Source of the DNA: an uncultured bacterium
GTDB taxonomy: Bacteria; Bacillota; Clostridia; Oscillospirales; Ruminococcaceae
Assembly (NCBI GenBank): GCA_934875375.1
Contig: CAKXHL010000007.1
Location: forward strand, 1-64,000
Direction: 5' to 3'
Length of the DNA stretch: 64,000 nucleotides
Positions 34,871-43,259 of the stretch are shown piece after piece. Under the pieces are notes generated by a model. It searched no databases. It was not told the origin of the DNA and saw nothing but the letters and a program-made list of their open reading frames with translations. The position numbers and the translations under genes were made by a program. Each line of letters starts with the position of its first letter. The stretch's first letter is position 1.

Positions 34871-34927
34871 GGAAAACAGCGGCACTATCCGTCATTATAA
34901 CACCGCAGACGGCTGGAAAACAGCGGC
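34871..34927 (-). promoter_or_regulatory. CLC promoter flanked by a 13-bp direct repeat
   Basis: On the - strand an extended -10, TGTTATAAT (TATAAT at 34899-34894), lies between two exact copies of GCCGCTGTTTTCC (34927-34915 and 34883-34871), 44 bases apart. One overlaps the -35 region, the other follows the start site. They may be sites for a regulator. Confidence 0.6.
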
Positions 34928-34988
34928 GATTTGCATAAGCTTTTCGGGGAAAATCGAAAAACTTCCGTGAAAAAACGAAATGGACGGC

Positions 34989-35024
34989 AAAAAAGGCTGC
35001 TTCTTTTTTGAAACAGCCTTTTTT
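34989..35024 (-). terminator. Terminator of argS
   Basis: Stem AAAAAAGGCTG / CAGCCTTTTTT directly after the argS stop, T-run on the - strand. Confidence 0.85.
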
Positions 35025-35031
35025 CAATATG

Positions 35032-36792
35032 CTACATATGCTCTACCGTTTCGATGCCCAGCAGATCCAGGTGATTGCAAAGCACCTGACGCACCAAGGA
35101 GATCAGGGCAAGCCAACTTTGCTTTTTCGCCTCGTCCGGTTCGTCGATAATCCGGTTATCATGGTAGAATTTGGAGAAGGAATTGGCCAGCTGATAAGCG
35201 TCTTCACACAGGTAGTTGGGCGCTTTCTCTGCCAGGGTTCTTTGGAACACATCGCCGCCCATGAGGATTTTCAAAAGCAGTTCCCGTTCGGAATCGGTAT
35301 AAACACCGGTGAGCAGAAGCGGCTGGTCTGCCGGAACGCCTGCCTTTTTCAAGATGGAGTTAATGCGGGTAATGGTATAGAGCAGATAAGGGCCGGTTTT
35401 CCCCTCAAAGGAAAAGAATTTACTCAGGTCGAACACATAGTCCTTGGCGCGTTGGTTGATCAGGTCGCCAAACTTGATGGCGGCGACACCGACTTTCAAG
35501 GCGATATCCTGATAATCCGCCTCGTCCACAAAGCTGGATGCTTCCAGCTTTTCCTGCGCGCCGGCGGTGACGGTGGCAATCATATCCTCCAGTTTCATGA
35601 TACCGCCTTCCCGGGTTTTATAAGGTTTGCCATCTGCCCCATTCATCGTACCGAAACCGAGAAATTCAAATTCTGTTTGAGGAGGAACCAGGCCTGCCTT
35701 TTTTGCGCAGCGGAACACCTGGGTGAAATGCAGACCCTGACGGTTATCGACCACATACCAGATTTTATCTGGATGGAAATCCTCTTCCCTCTGGATGATG
35801 GTGGCAAGGTCGGTGGTAGCGTAAATGCTGGAATGATCGGATTTACGAACGATAACCGGCGGCATGGGTGCCTTATCCTCCGGTTCAGCTACCTCAACGA
35901 TCAAGGCGCCGTCGCTTTCCACCAACAGATTTTTTTCGGCCAGCATATCCATCAGACGTGGAATATACCGGTCGGCATCGCTTTCGCCGTACCACAGATC
36001 GAAAGTGACGCCCAGCTTTTCATAGTTGCCTTTCATATCCGCGATAGAGGCGCGCAGAATCTCTTTCCATAAAGCAATATATCCGGGACGTCCATTTTGC
36101 AGCTCATAAGTGGCCTGGTGGGCTTTTTGAGCGTAGGCTTCATCAGTTTTGCTTTTTTTACTGGCAAAGGGGTACACTTCGTTGAGCTCAGCGGCCTGCA
36201 AAGGCTCGACCTGATCGGCAGCAGGGTCAAAATCCGCCGCAAAGCAGCGCCAATGGGGATAACGCGCCTGCAGTTCGGTAATGACAAGGCCGATTTGCAG
36301 GCCCCAGTCGCCCAAATGAATGTCGCCGATAACCTTATGACCGGCAGCCCGGGCAATCCGTTTGATGGATTCACCGATGATAGCAGAACGCAGATGCCCG
36401 ATATGTAGCGGTTTGGCTACGTTGGGGCCGCCGTAATCCAGCACGATGGTAGCAGGCTGCTCTGCCTGCGGAACACCGAGATGCGGGTCGCAGGCAATTG
36501 CGTTGGCCTGTTCCAGCAAATAACTGTCGTTCAAGGTCAGATTTAAAAATCCGGGTTTGGCTACCTCCACTTTGGAGAAAATGCCGTCGCTCTTTAACAC
36601 TTCCGCCACCTGCTCGGCGACGATAAACGGCGCTTTGTGATACTGTTTGGCAGCGGCAAAGGCGCCGTTGCACTGAAACTGGCACAGATCTAACCGGTCA
36701 GATGCGGTAACGGCGCCAAGACTGGAATCATATCCGGCGATTTCGAATGCCTGGGAAACTATTTCGCTTAAAGTTTGGGTAATCGCTTTCAT
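35032..36792 (-). CDS. argS: Arginyl-tRNA synthetase
   Basis: 586 residues, class I aaRS. N-terminal Arg-tRNA additional domain (1-100), HIGH motif KPLHIGHLRS (~128-136), the KMSKS-like motif in MNGADGKPYKTREGGIMKL (variant, as usual in ArgRS), and the DALR anticodon domain at the C-terminus. Complete and apparently functional. Lies 45 bases after the XRE gene on the same strand, so the XRE regulator and argS may be co-transcribed; this is odd for a housekeeping gene and would tie the phage-like switch to argS. Confidence 0.95.
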   Translation of the reverse strand: MKAITQTLSEIVSQAFEIAGYDSSLGAVTASDRLDLCQFQCNGAFAAAKQYHKAPFIVAEQVAEVLKSDGIFSKVEVAKPGFLNLTLNDSYLLEQANAIACDPHLGVPQAEQPATIVLDYGGPNVAKPLHIGHLRSAIIGESIKRIARAAGHKVIGDIHLGDWGLQIGLVITELQARYPHWRCFAADFDPAADQVEPLQAAELNEVYPFASKKSKTDEAYAQKAHQATYELQNGRPGYIALWKEILRASIADMKGNYEKLGVTFDLWYGESDADRYIPRLMDMLAEKNLLVESDGALIVEVAEPEDKAPMPPVIVRKSDHSSIYATTDLATIIQREEDFHPDKIWYVVDNRQGLHFTQVFRCAKKAGLVPPQTEFEFLGFGTMNGADGKPYKTREGGIMKLEDMIATVTAGAQEKLEASSFVDEADYQDIALKVGVAAIKFGDLINQRAKDYVFDLSKFFSFEGKTGPYLLYTITRINSILKKAGVPADQPLLLTGVYTDSERELLLKILMGGDVFQRTLAEKAPNYLCEDAYQLANSFSKFYHDNRIIDEPDEAKKQSWLALISLVRQVLCNHLDLLGIETVEHM

Positions 36793-36837
36793 ATCGTTAA
36801 AATCCTTTCCGTGATGAATGGCAAGCCGTGCGCCGCA

Positions 36838-37182
36838 TTAGACGCCGCTCTTTTTTCGATGTTTTTCTTTTACGAACTGCGCAAAGTCCAAAACTTCCTG
36901 CAGCATTTCTTCGGTGATTTTATCGTCGCCTTCAAACAAGGCGAATTTCAGATCGTCCCGGCTGATGGAAGACGCTGCGGCGGGGTCTGCGCCGAACAGG
37001 TCGTTTGCTGTAATCGACAGTGTATCGCACAGCTTTCGGATGGTCTCGGTATCCGGTTCGTTCTGACCGGTTTCCCAATTGCTGATCGAGTTGTGCTTTG
37101 CGCCGACAAGATTTGCCAGCTGGCGCTGCGTTAGGCCGCATCGCTTTCGGGCTTTTTTCAGGTTCTCGCCAAAGAATGACAT
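36838..37182 (-). CDS. XRE-family repressor next to phage cassette
   Basis: 114 residues from ATG 37182 (GAGGTGA 6 bases upstream). Helix-turn-helix in residues ~5-62 (LKKARKRCGLTQRQLANLVG, NSISNWETGQNEPDTETI), then a short acidic/helical C-terminal part (~70-114) like SinR/HTH-only repressors. It has its own promoter with the palindrome TTTCAAT-AAA-ATTGAAA just upstream of it; on the other side of the palindrome a second promoter fires toward the phage cassette. It is followed by argS. Likely a repressor of the cassette and of itself (inference); a host regulator is the alternative. Confidence 0.85.
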   Translation of the reverse strand: MSFFGENLKKARKRCGLTQRQLANLVGAKHNSISNWETGQNEPDTETIRKLCDTLSITANDLFGADPAAASSISRDDLKFALFEGDDKITEEMLQEVLDFAQFVKEKHRKKSGV

Positions 37183-37200
37183 AGAAATCACCTCTATGAC

Positions 37201-37287
37201 AGAATAGCAGAAAGGAAAATAAATGTAAAGATTAATTTCAATAAAATTGAAAAAACTATTGATTTTTCTAAAAATACGGAATATAAT
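37201..37287. promoter_or_regulatory. Divergent promoters sharing a perfect palindrome
   Basis: - strand promoter TTTACA (37229-37224)-17-TATTCT (37206-37201) serves the XRE gene. + strand promoter TTGATT (37259-37264)-17-TATAAT (37282-37287) points to the phage cassette. Between them the 17-bp palindrome TTTCAAT-AAA-ATTGAAA (37236-37252) can be reached from both -35 boxes. This is the layout of a phage repressor-operator region. Confidence 0.8.
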
Positions 37288-37330
37288 AAAACTCAACAAG
37301 AAACATATGTTCTTTAACGGGGGATAAAAT

Positions 37331-37349
37331 AGCCGGACAGCGTCCGGCC
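37331..37349 (-). terminator. Hairpin, possible terminator of the 82-residue gene
   Basis: Perfect stem GCCGGAC-AGCGT-type loop-GTCCGGC between the + promoter and the next gene. On the - strand TATTTTAT follows; on the + strand no T-run. The opposing + strand leader has an AGGAG RBS-like site at 37359-37363 before ATG 37375, but the frame there is only 51 codons. Confidence 0.45.
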
Positions 37350-37372
37350 TAAAAGTGAAGGAGAAAAAATCA

Positions 37373-37621
37373 TTATGTCCCAAAGCGGCGATATTGCCCA
37401 TCCAGCCAAGCACGTATCTCGGCCAAGCCGCCGGGCGAAAGGGGAAAAGAGGCACAGTCCAGTATTTGGGCCAGTTCAAAACAAACATCCTGGTTCCAGA
37501 CCTGAACCTCCAGCGTTTCTTGCACGGGTTTGATCAGATAACGCAGCTGCCCGGCGCTGCCGGTATAGGTGTTTCGATTGGAAAAAAAGTCAAAGGGACG
37601 AAGTGGAAAAAGAGTATCCAT
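37373..37621 (-). CDS. Hypothetical protein
   Basis: 82 residues, acidic to neutral, no membrane helix; centre reads GSAGQLRYLIKPVQETLEVQVWNQDVCFELAQILD and the end FPLSPGGLAEIRAWLDGQYRRFG, a plausible alpha+beta fold. AAGGAG lies 6 bases before ATG 37621, which favours this frame over the + strand one. It lies between the XRE gene and terminase genes but reads in the opposite direction to them, so it is antisense to any transcript from the 37282 promoter. Its role is unknown. Confidence 0.65.
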   Translation of the reverse strand: MDTLFPLRPFDFFSNRNTYTGSAGQLRYLIKPVQETLEVQVWNQDVCFELAQILDCASFPLSPGGLAEIRAWLDGQYRRFGT

Positions 37622-37719
37622 AGAATTCTCCTTATCAAATCAAAAAATACGGTTTTATTTTACACCCATTGAACGAAAAAAGCGAGCTTTTTATGCGCGG
37701 CAGGAAAGGGGCCATATCG

Positions 37720-37914
37720 ATGAAGCGCTGCAAAAATTGTTACTACCGGCGGGAACTGTTTGGATTTCCGGATTTTCCGGCCTGTCATTTTGCGATTGAA
37801 GAAGGGAGACTGCGAAATTGTGAGCCGGATGGCTGCATTCATTTTCGGCCCAAACGGAAAAGAGGGGCTAAAAGCGCTGCTGAGCGGGCGGCAGAAGCAA
37901 TATGCCAAAAATAG
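37720..37914 (+). CDS. Small cysteine-rich protein
   Basis: 64 residues. Two cysteine pairs, CKNCYY near the start and NCEPDGCIHF in the middle, plus a lone CHF; probably binds a metal. The tail is basic (PKRKRGAKSAAERAAE). AAAGGGG 9 bases before ATG 37720. First + strand gene of the cassette; it lies 16 bases before the small terminase gene. Possibly a DNA-binding accessory to packaging (inference). Confidence 0.55.
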   Translation: MKRCKNCYYRRELFGFPDFPACHFAIEEGRLRNCEPDGCIHFRPKRKRGAKSAAERAAEAICQK

Positions 37915-37930
37915 GAAGGAGAGAGGCCTT

Positions 37931-38290
37931 TTGAATTCTGAGAAGCAAGAAGAGAAAAAACAAAAAGCAAGAACAAATCGAAATGTCACAGGACAGACGG
38001 AAAAAGGCTGCCAGCTGGGGCAGCGGCTGCAGATTTTGCTGGAGATGCCGCTGACTGATCCGCAGGAGAAAGAAATTTTAAAAAGCGCCGGTCTGCCCGT
38101 TCGGTACCGGGATCATCTGCAGCTGATTGCCTGGAACCTGTATCAGAAAGCGCTGAGCGGAGACATGGCAGCAATCCGGGAACTGCGCGGCATTTTGGAG
38201 GAGGGAGAGGCGGCAAAGAGAAAAAATCGAAAGGCTGAGGCCTGCTGGCCGGACACGCCGCCGGTTGTCATTATTGATGATGTGCGGTGA
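37931..38290 (+). CDS. Phage small terminase-like protein
   Basis: 119 residues from TTG 37931 (GGAGAG 6-7 bases upstream). N-terminus is Lys/Gln-rich; the core QLGQRLQILLEMPLTDPQEKEILKSAGLPVRYRDHLQLIAWNLYQKALSGDMAAIRELRGILEEG resembles the small terminase of siphophages. It is 40 residues shorter than many. Directly precedes and overlaps the large terminase gene, as usual for terS. It would bind the packaging site on DNA. Named by context plus look, not by a hit. Confidence 0.65.
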   Translation: MNSEKQEEKKQKARTNRNVTGQTEKGCQLGQRLQILLEMPLTDPQEKEILKSAGLPVRYRDHLQLIAWNLYQKALSGDMAAIRELRGILEEGEAAKRKNRKAEACWPDTPPVVIIDDVR

Positions 38291-39572
38291 ACTGCAGGAA
38301 AAAAGCCGGACAAAGCCCCTTCCGGAAGAACAGACGGAAACCGGCGTTTCCCTGCGGAGACTGATTGCCTCCGCTTTTACCGGGCTTCACCGGAAGATAT
38401 TGGAGCAGGGCGGGGAATATGTGCTGAAAGGCGGGCGGGGGTCGGGAAAATCCAGCTTCGTGTCGGTGGAGTTGTGGCTGACGCTGCTGCGGCATCCCAA
38501 CATGCACGCGGTGGTTTTAAGACGGGTAGGAAACACGCTGCGCTCGTCGGTATTTACCCAGCTGCAGTGGGCGGCGGGCGCGCTGGGAATTGAGCAGATG
38601 TGCCGGTTTACACTATCCCCCATGGAGGCGGTATATGAACCGACCGGACAGAAAATCCTGTTTTTCGGAATGGACGACCCAGGAAAGTTGAAATCCTTAA
38701 AAGTCCCGTTTGGATATCCGGGGGTGCTTTGGTTTGAGGAGCTGGATCAGTTTGAAGAAGAACAGGTACGCAGCACGGAACAATCGGTACTGCGGGGGCA
38801 GGGACCTTTTTACTGTTTTAAAAGCTTCAATCCGCCGCCGCTGGAGCAGCACTGGGTCAACCGTTGGGCCAGAACGCCGCGGCCGGGACGGCAGGTTCAT
38901 CATTCGGATTACACTCAGATGCCGGCAAGCTGGCTGGGAGAGAAATTTTTGGATGACGCCCGGTTTTTGAAGCAGGAAAACCCCCGGGCATACCGGCAGG
39001 AATATCTGGGTATTCCGGCGGGGCTGGGGGACAGTGTGTTCGACAATATTGCCGCGGAGCCGATCAAAGACCGGGAGATCCGGCGGTTTGACCGCATTAT
39101 GGCCGGGGTGGACTGGGGATTTTATCCCGATCCATGGGCATTTAACCGAATCCATTATGACGCGGCGCGCCAGACGCTTTACATTTTCTGCGAGTTGACC
39201 TGCTATAAAACAGTGAATCGGGAAACGGCGCAGAAAATCAAGAATTTGGGGGTGGGGCCGAAAGAACAGATCACCGCTGATTCAGCAGAACCCAAAAGTG
39301 TGGAGGATTATCGGGAGCAAGGGCTTTTTTGCCGCGGTGCGGTCAAGGGGCCGGGGAGTTTGGGGTATTCTTTCCACTGGCTGCAGGGACTGCGGCGCAT
39401 TGTCATTGACCCGGATCGATGTCCGGACACATTGAAGGAGTTTTTAGAATACCGGTACGAAAGGGGCAAGGATGGAAAGGTCCTGCCAGGGTATCCGGAT
39501 CGAAACAACCACCATATCGACGCGGTGCGTTATGCTACTGAGCCGGTTTGGGGAAGAAGGGGGAATCAGTAA
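38277..39572 (+). CDS. Phage terminase large subunit (PBSX type)
   Basis: 431 residues. Walker A GGRGSGKSS (~52-60), Walker B GVLWFEELD (~150), coupling segment KSFNPP, and RNase H-like nuclease with aspartates in MAGVDWGFYPDPW and NNHHIDAVRYA. Packs DNA into capsids and cuts it. Start uncertain: TTG 38265, ATG 38277 and ATG 38280 are possible, none with a strong RBS, so it is probably coupled to the terS gene it overlaps by 14 bases. All catalytic residues seem intact. Confidence 0.92.
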   Translation: MMCGELQEKSRTKPLPEEQTETGVSLRRLIASAFTGLHRKILEQGGEYVLKGGRGSGKSSFVSVELWLTLLRHPNMHAVVLRRVGNTLRSSVFTQLQWAAGALGIEQMCRFTLSPMEAVYEPTGQKILFFGMDDPGKLKSLKVPFGYPGVLWFEELDQFEEEQVRSTEQSVLRGQGPFYCFKSFNPPPLEQHWVNRWARTPRPGRQVHHSDYTQMPASWLGEKFLDDARFLKQENPRAYRQEYLGIPAGLGDSVFDNIAAEPIKDREIRRFDRIMAGVDWGFYPDPWAFNRIHYDAARQTLYIFCELTCYKTVNRETAQKIKNLGVGPKEQITADSAEPKSVEDYREQGLFCRGAVKGPGSLGYSFHWLQGLRRIVIDPDRCPDTLKEFLEYRYERGKDGKVLPGYPDRNNHHIDAVRYATEPVWGRRGNQ

Positions 39573-39577
39573 TCCAC

Positions 39578-40945
39578 ATGTGGGGAGAATGGATGGAACG
39601 AGTTCAGGCTGCGGCGGCCGGACCGCTGTCGGAGACGGAACAAACGCTGGGAGAACAGGTCCTCTGCTCGCGGCAGATGGAGGAAGCGATTGATCTGTGG
39701 AGGCGCGTTTACGAGAACGACGCGCCATGGCTGGAAGGCGGACGGGTAAAAGGAATGAACCTTTTGCCGGCGATCTGCAGCGAAGTGGCGCGGCTGGTTA
39801 CGCTGGAGTTTGACTGGACGGTGGAGGGCTCCGGCCGGGCGGCGTTTTTGAACCGGCAGATTCAGCCGGTCAGGCAGCGGCTGCGGCAGTGTCTGGAATA
39901 TGCCGTGGGGAAGGGAGGAATGGTATGGAAACCTTATCTCGCAGACGGGAAAATTCTGGTGGAAATGGTACAGGCTGACGCGTTTTTTCCGCTGGAGGCA
40001 GGCCCGGACGGCAAGATTACCAGCGCGGTATTTTTAGAACAGGTTCGTCAAAGAGAAAAGTGGTTTACCCGAATGGAAGAACACCGCATGACACAAGAGG
40101 GGGTATTGGTAACCAACCGGGCATTTGTCAGCAACGGCGCGGAGCGGTTGGCGCAGCAGATCCCATTGGAGAGCCTGCGTCAATGGGCAGGGCTGGAGCG
40201 GCAGGCACTGCTGCAGGGGCGGACATCGCCGCTATTTGTTTACCTGAAAATGCCGTTTGGCAATACGGTAGAACCGGAGTGTGTGCTGGGTGCCTCCATT
40301 GCGGCACGAGCAATGGAACTTCTGGAAGAAGCAGACCGGCAGTACAGCCGCCTGCTGTGGGAGTATGAGGGAGGCGAGCTGGCAGTGGATGCCGACTCTA
40401 CCTATCTGACGGGCGGCAGAATGCCGCAGACCACTCGGCGGCTGTTCCGCAGCCTGAACACCGGGGCGGACTTTTACCATGTGTTCAACCCGGATTTTCG
40501 GGATGGGAGTCTGCGTGCGGGGCTCAATGAGCTTTTGCGGCGGATTGAGTTTTCCTGCGGTCTGTCTTACGGAATCATCAGCGACCCGGGGCAAAGGGAG
40601 ATGACTGCCACCGAAATTATCAGTGCAAAGCAGAGGCTTTTTTCCACTGTGAAGGAAATTCAAAATACACTGGAGCGGGCACTGGAGGAGCTTTTGAACA
40701 TTATGAACTACTGGGCGGATTTTCTACCCGGCGTTCCGGCAGGCGGATATCGGACCGATTATCGATGGGATGACAGCATTGTGACCGATACCACGGCGGA
40801 AAAAGCGCAGTTTTTGCAGGAAATCGCCGCCGGTGTGCGCCAGCCATGGGAATTTCGGGTGCGTTTTCTGGGGGAAACGAAAGAACAGGCCAAAGCGGCG
40901 TGCATTGCAGAAACTTCCCCGACAAACGATGGTCTGGACAGTTAA
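39578..40945 (+). CDS. Phage portal protein (SPP1 gp6 type)
   Basis: 455 residues. Long helical portal pattern with PLFVYLKMPFGNTVEPECVLGASIAARAMELLEEADRQYSRLLWEY and the near C-terminal MTATEIISAKQRLFSTVKEIQNTLERALEELL. Forms the dodecameric ring through which DNA enters the head. ATG 39578 with AAGGGGG 12-14 bases before; slightly far. Follows the large terminase by 5 bases. Complete. Confidence 0.88.
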   Translation: MWGEWMERVQAAAAGPLSETEQTLGEQVLCSRQMEEAIDLWRRVYENDAPWLEGGRVKGMNLLPAICSEVARLVTLEFDWTVEGSGRAAFLNRQIQPVRQRLRQCLEYAVGKGGMVWKPYLADGKILVEMVQADAFFPLEAGPDGKITSAVFLEQVRQREKWFTRMEEHRMTQEGVLVTNRAFVSNGAERLAQQIPLESLRQWAGLERQALLQGRTSPLFVYLKMPFGNTVEPECVLGASIAARAMELLEEADRQYSRLLWEYEGGELAVDADSTYLTGGRMPQTTRRLFRSLNTGADFYHVFNPDFRDGSLRAGLNELLRRIEFSCGLSYGIISDPGQREMTATEIISAKQRLFSTVKEIQNTLERALEELLNIMNYWADFLPGVPAGGYRTDYRWDDSIVTDTTAEKAQFLQEIAAGVRQPWEFRVRFLGETKEQAKAACIAETSPTNDGLDS

Positions 40946-41038
40946 GGGACGGCGCAGTGAGAAAGCCTTCCGGGGGCTGATCCGGGACACGGCAGGTGAT
41001 GGCAACCACCGAAAACGCCTAGCCGGAAAGGAGAAAAC

Positions 41039-41566
41039 ATGAAAACAGAAAAACTGAAGGAGTGGGGCCTTGATGACAGGCAAATCGGCATGGTGATGCG
41101 GGAAAATGGCCTGGACATTGAGGCGGTAAAAGCAAAATTCTCCGGATACGAAGCGCTTAAGGAGCGGGCCGCGCAGCTGGAAAAAGCGGCGGCATCGGCC
41201 GAAGAGGTGCAGAGATGGCGGGAAAAAGCAGAAGAAACCGAGAAAAACTGGAGGCAAAAGTGGGAAAAGCGTGATTTTGAGGAGGCCTTGGGGCGTTCTT
41301 TGCGGCAAGCGGGGGCTCGCAGCGAGAGGGCAGTGCGCGCGCTGCTGCGGGAACAGGAGCTGTCTTTGGAAAAGGACGGCACCATCAAAGGGCTAAAAGA
41401 GCAGCTGTCGGCGATCCGGTGCGAATGCGGCTATTTGTTTGGGCCGGATCAGCCACCGCCCAAAATCATACGCCCCGGAAACCGGGTGAGCGGCGAAGTG
41501 GACGATGGGCAGGTGCGGAAAATCATGGGGCTGCCGGCTTTTGCGCAGGGAAAGGATGATTTTTAA
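41039..41566 (+). CDS. Capsid scaffold-like protein (minor structural GP20 type)
   Basis: 175 residues, highly helical and charged. Starts MKTEKLKEWGLDDRQIGMVMRENGLDIEAV, then a coiled coil (~45-115, ERAAQLEKAAASAEEVQRWREKAEETEKNW), ending in a Gly/Asp-rich tail GQVRKIMGLPAFAQGKDDF. Directs capsid assembly. AAAGGAG 7 bases before ATG. Its stop overlaps the capsid start (TAATG), so it is coupled. A 93-base gap separates it from the portal gene. Confidence 0.75.
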   Translation: MKTEKLKEWGLDDRQIGMVMRENGLDIEAVKAKFSGYEALKERAAQLEKAAASAEEVQRWREKAEETEKNWRQKWEKRDFEEALGRSLRQAGARSERAVRALLREQELSLEKDGTIKGLKEQLSAIRCECGYLFGPDQPPPKIIRPGNRVSGEVDDGQVRKIMGLPAFAQGKDDF

Positions 41567-42435
41567 TGGCAAATACACTGGCAAGATTTAAGAAATATAC
41601 TGATAAACTGGACGAGGTATACCAGCATGCGTCGGTCACTGCAGTGCTGGATGGAGACGGCTCCCTGGTACAGATGGGCGCCAATGCGGGGGAAATGATT
41701 ATTCCCAAAATCAGCATGGATGGGCTGGCAGATTACTCCCGCAGCGGCGGTTATGTGGCAGGCGATGTGACACTGACTAACGAAACGGTGAGCTTTAACT
41801 ATGACCGAGGCCGGGTTTTCACTGTCGACGCGATGGACGACGAGGAAACGGCTGGCATTGCGTTTGGACGGCTGGCGGGAGAATTTGTACGTACCAAAGT
41901 GGCACCGGAAATGGATGCGTTCCGCTTTGCGGCGTATGCGTCTCACAGCGGCATTGAGAAAAAAGCGGCGGATTTAACCGATGGAGACGGCGCATTGACG
42001 GCGTTGATTGAGGGGCAGAACACCATGGATGAGGCGGAAGTGCCGGAGGAGCAGCGGTATCTTTTTATCAGCCCCTCTTTATACAACCTGATCTTGAATG
42101 TGGACACCACCAAGTCCAAGGCGGTTCTGGAGAGCTTTCAGAAGGTAGTGAAGGTTCCAAAATCCCGCTTTTATACAAGTATTGTATTAAACGATGGTTC
42201 TACTGAAGGGCAGACGGACGGCGGTTTTGCAAAGGGAGCGTCGGCCAAGGAAATTAACTTTATGATTATCCACAAACCGGCGCTGCTGCAATATCCCAAG
42301 CATACAGTAAATAAGATTATCGCGCCGCAGGACAACCAGACCTCTGACGGATGGAAATTTTTCTACCGCGCTTATGGGTTGGCGGATTTGTATGAAAACA
42401 AAGCGGCGGGTGTTTATCTGCACAGCAAAGCCTAA
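41566..42435 (+). CDS. Phage major capsid protein
   Basis: 289 residues in the HK97-like fold group: ANTLARFKKYTDKLDEVY, then the long N-arm beta region GEMIIPKISMDGLADYSRSGGYVAGDVTLTNETVSFNYDRGRVFTVDAMDDEETAG, and conserved P/A-domain segments ISPSLYNLIL, INFMIIHKPALLQYPKHTVNKIIAPQDNQTSDGWKFFYRAYGLADLYENK. No cleavage site or protease gene nearby, so it may assemble without proteolysis. Confidence 0.85.
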   Translation: MANTLARFKKYTDKLDEVYQHASVTAVLDGDGSLVQMGANAGEMIIPKISMDGLADYSRSGGYVAGDVTLTNETVSFNYDRGRVFTVDAMDDEETAGIAFGRLAGEFVRTKVAPEMDAFRFAAYASHSGIEKKAADLTDGDGALTALIEGQNTMDEAEVPEEQRYLFISPSLYNLILNVDTTKSKAVLESFQKVVKVPKSRFYTSIVLNDGSTEGQTDGGFAKGASAKEINFMIIHKPALLQYPKHTVNKIIAPQDNQTSDGWKFFYRAYGLADLYENKAAGVYLHSKA

Positions 42436-42475
42436 ATGGGAGAATGCCCTGTCATTGGGCGAAAGGAGGGATAGA

Positions 42476-42814
42476 ATGCCGGATTTGTGTGATTTTTCTT
42501 TTTATCAAGAGCAGTACAAAGGTCATTTGCCGGAACAGGAATTTATCCGCTTTTCTCAGAGGGCGCAGGCCTTTTTAGCTTTTGCGACTAAGGGGAAAAG
42601 TGAAGAACTCCCGGCAGCGCAGAATATGAAGATGGCGCTGTGCGCGGTGACGGATGTGATGGCGAAGGAAGCAAAAAACGGGGCGCTGCTGTCGGAAAAA
42701 GCGGGAGAATATGCTGTGACCTATCGGGACGGTACCAAGCAGGCGGACTGCTATCGGTCGGCGGCTCTTTATCTGGAGGACGGCGTTCTTTTTCGGGGGT
42801 GCGGTCAATGCTGA
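42476..42814 (+). CDS. Head-tail connector (adaptor) protein
   Basis: 112 residues from ATG 42476 (AAAGGAGG 6-7 bases upstream). Compact helical protein (FSQRAQAFLAFATKGKSEELPAAQNMKMALCAVTDVMAKEAKNG) with the sequence 'EYAVTYRDGTK' typical of gp6-like adaptors (HK97/SPP1 gp15). Links the portal to the tail. Confidence 0.7.
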   Translation: MPDLCDFSFYQEQYKGHLPEQEFIRFSQRAQAFLAFATKGKSEELPAAQNMKMALCAVTDVMAKEAKNGALLSEKAGEYAVTYRDGTKQADCYRSAALYLEDGVLFRGCGQC

Positions 42815-43242
42815 CCAACGGATGTGCTACGCTGTATAACCGCTGGGAGGAGGAAGACGCAGAACAATGTATCAGAACAGTACTGCCGGCGGTGTTTTGG
42901 CAGGGAGAGGCACAAGGCGGGTTCACCGGGCGGCGATATAGCAAAAAGGGAAAGGAAGCTCGATACAACGCCTTGATACTGGTCCCGGGAGACCGCTTGC
43001 CAGCAGACCGGAGCTATTTGCCGCCCAGGCAATGGCTGGCACTGCCGAAAGAAGAAAAAAAGCAGTTTTTTACCTTTCAAATCGGAGATGTGTTGGTGAG
43101 GGGCGACTGCCCCTTTATCTGGAGCGAGCAAAATCCATTACGGGAACTGGTTCAGACATACGATCATTTGGCCAGTCTGCGGACCATCCGGAAGGTGGAG
43201 AAGCCCGGCGGATTTTCTCACTGGGAGTTGGAGGGAGTTTAA
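42808..43242 (+). CDS. Head closure/minor capsid-like protein
   Basis: 144 residues. Starts at ATG 42808 overlapping the adaptor gene by 7 bases. Segment TLYNRWEEEDAEQCIRTVLPAVFWQGEA, then GFTGRRYSKKGKEARYNALILVP, and ends FSHWELEGV. Matches in style the minor capsid/stopper proteins found at this position in PBSX-like genomes. It may be the stopper that closes the head. Confidence 0.6.
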   Translation: MLTNGCATLYNRWEEEDAEQCIRTVLPAVFWQGEAQGGFTGRRYSKKGKEARYNALILVPGDRLPADRSYLPPRQWLALPKEEKKQFFTFQIGDVLVRGDCPFIWSEQNPLRELVQTYDHLASLRTIRKVEKPGGFSHWELEGV

Positions 43243-43259
43243 AAGGCGGTGGAAAAAGT

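Noticed and set aside
34838..34990. Possible fluoride riboswitch upstream of the CLC gene
   Set aside because: The conserved GGCGATGG-GTTCGCC core is not present in the leader.
37375..37530. 51-codon + strand frame behind an AGGAG site, opposite the 82-residue gene
   Set aside because: Pro/Arg-rich shadow-like sequence; the - strand frame has a better RBS and protein-like sequence. Kept only as a note.
40929..41042. 37-codon frame between portal and scaffold genes, ending in an ATGA overlap with the scaffold start
   Set aside because: No RBS at its ATG, lies mostly in the portal 3' end, and composition is Arg/Gly-rich like other shadow frames.
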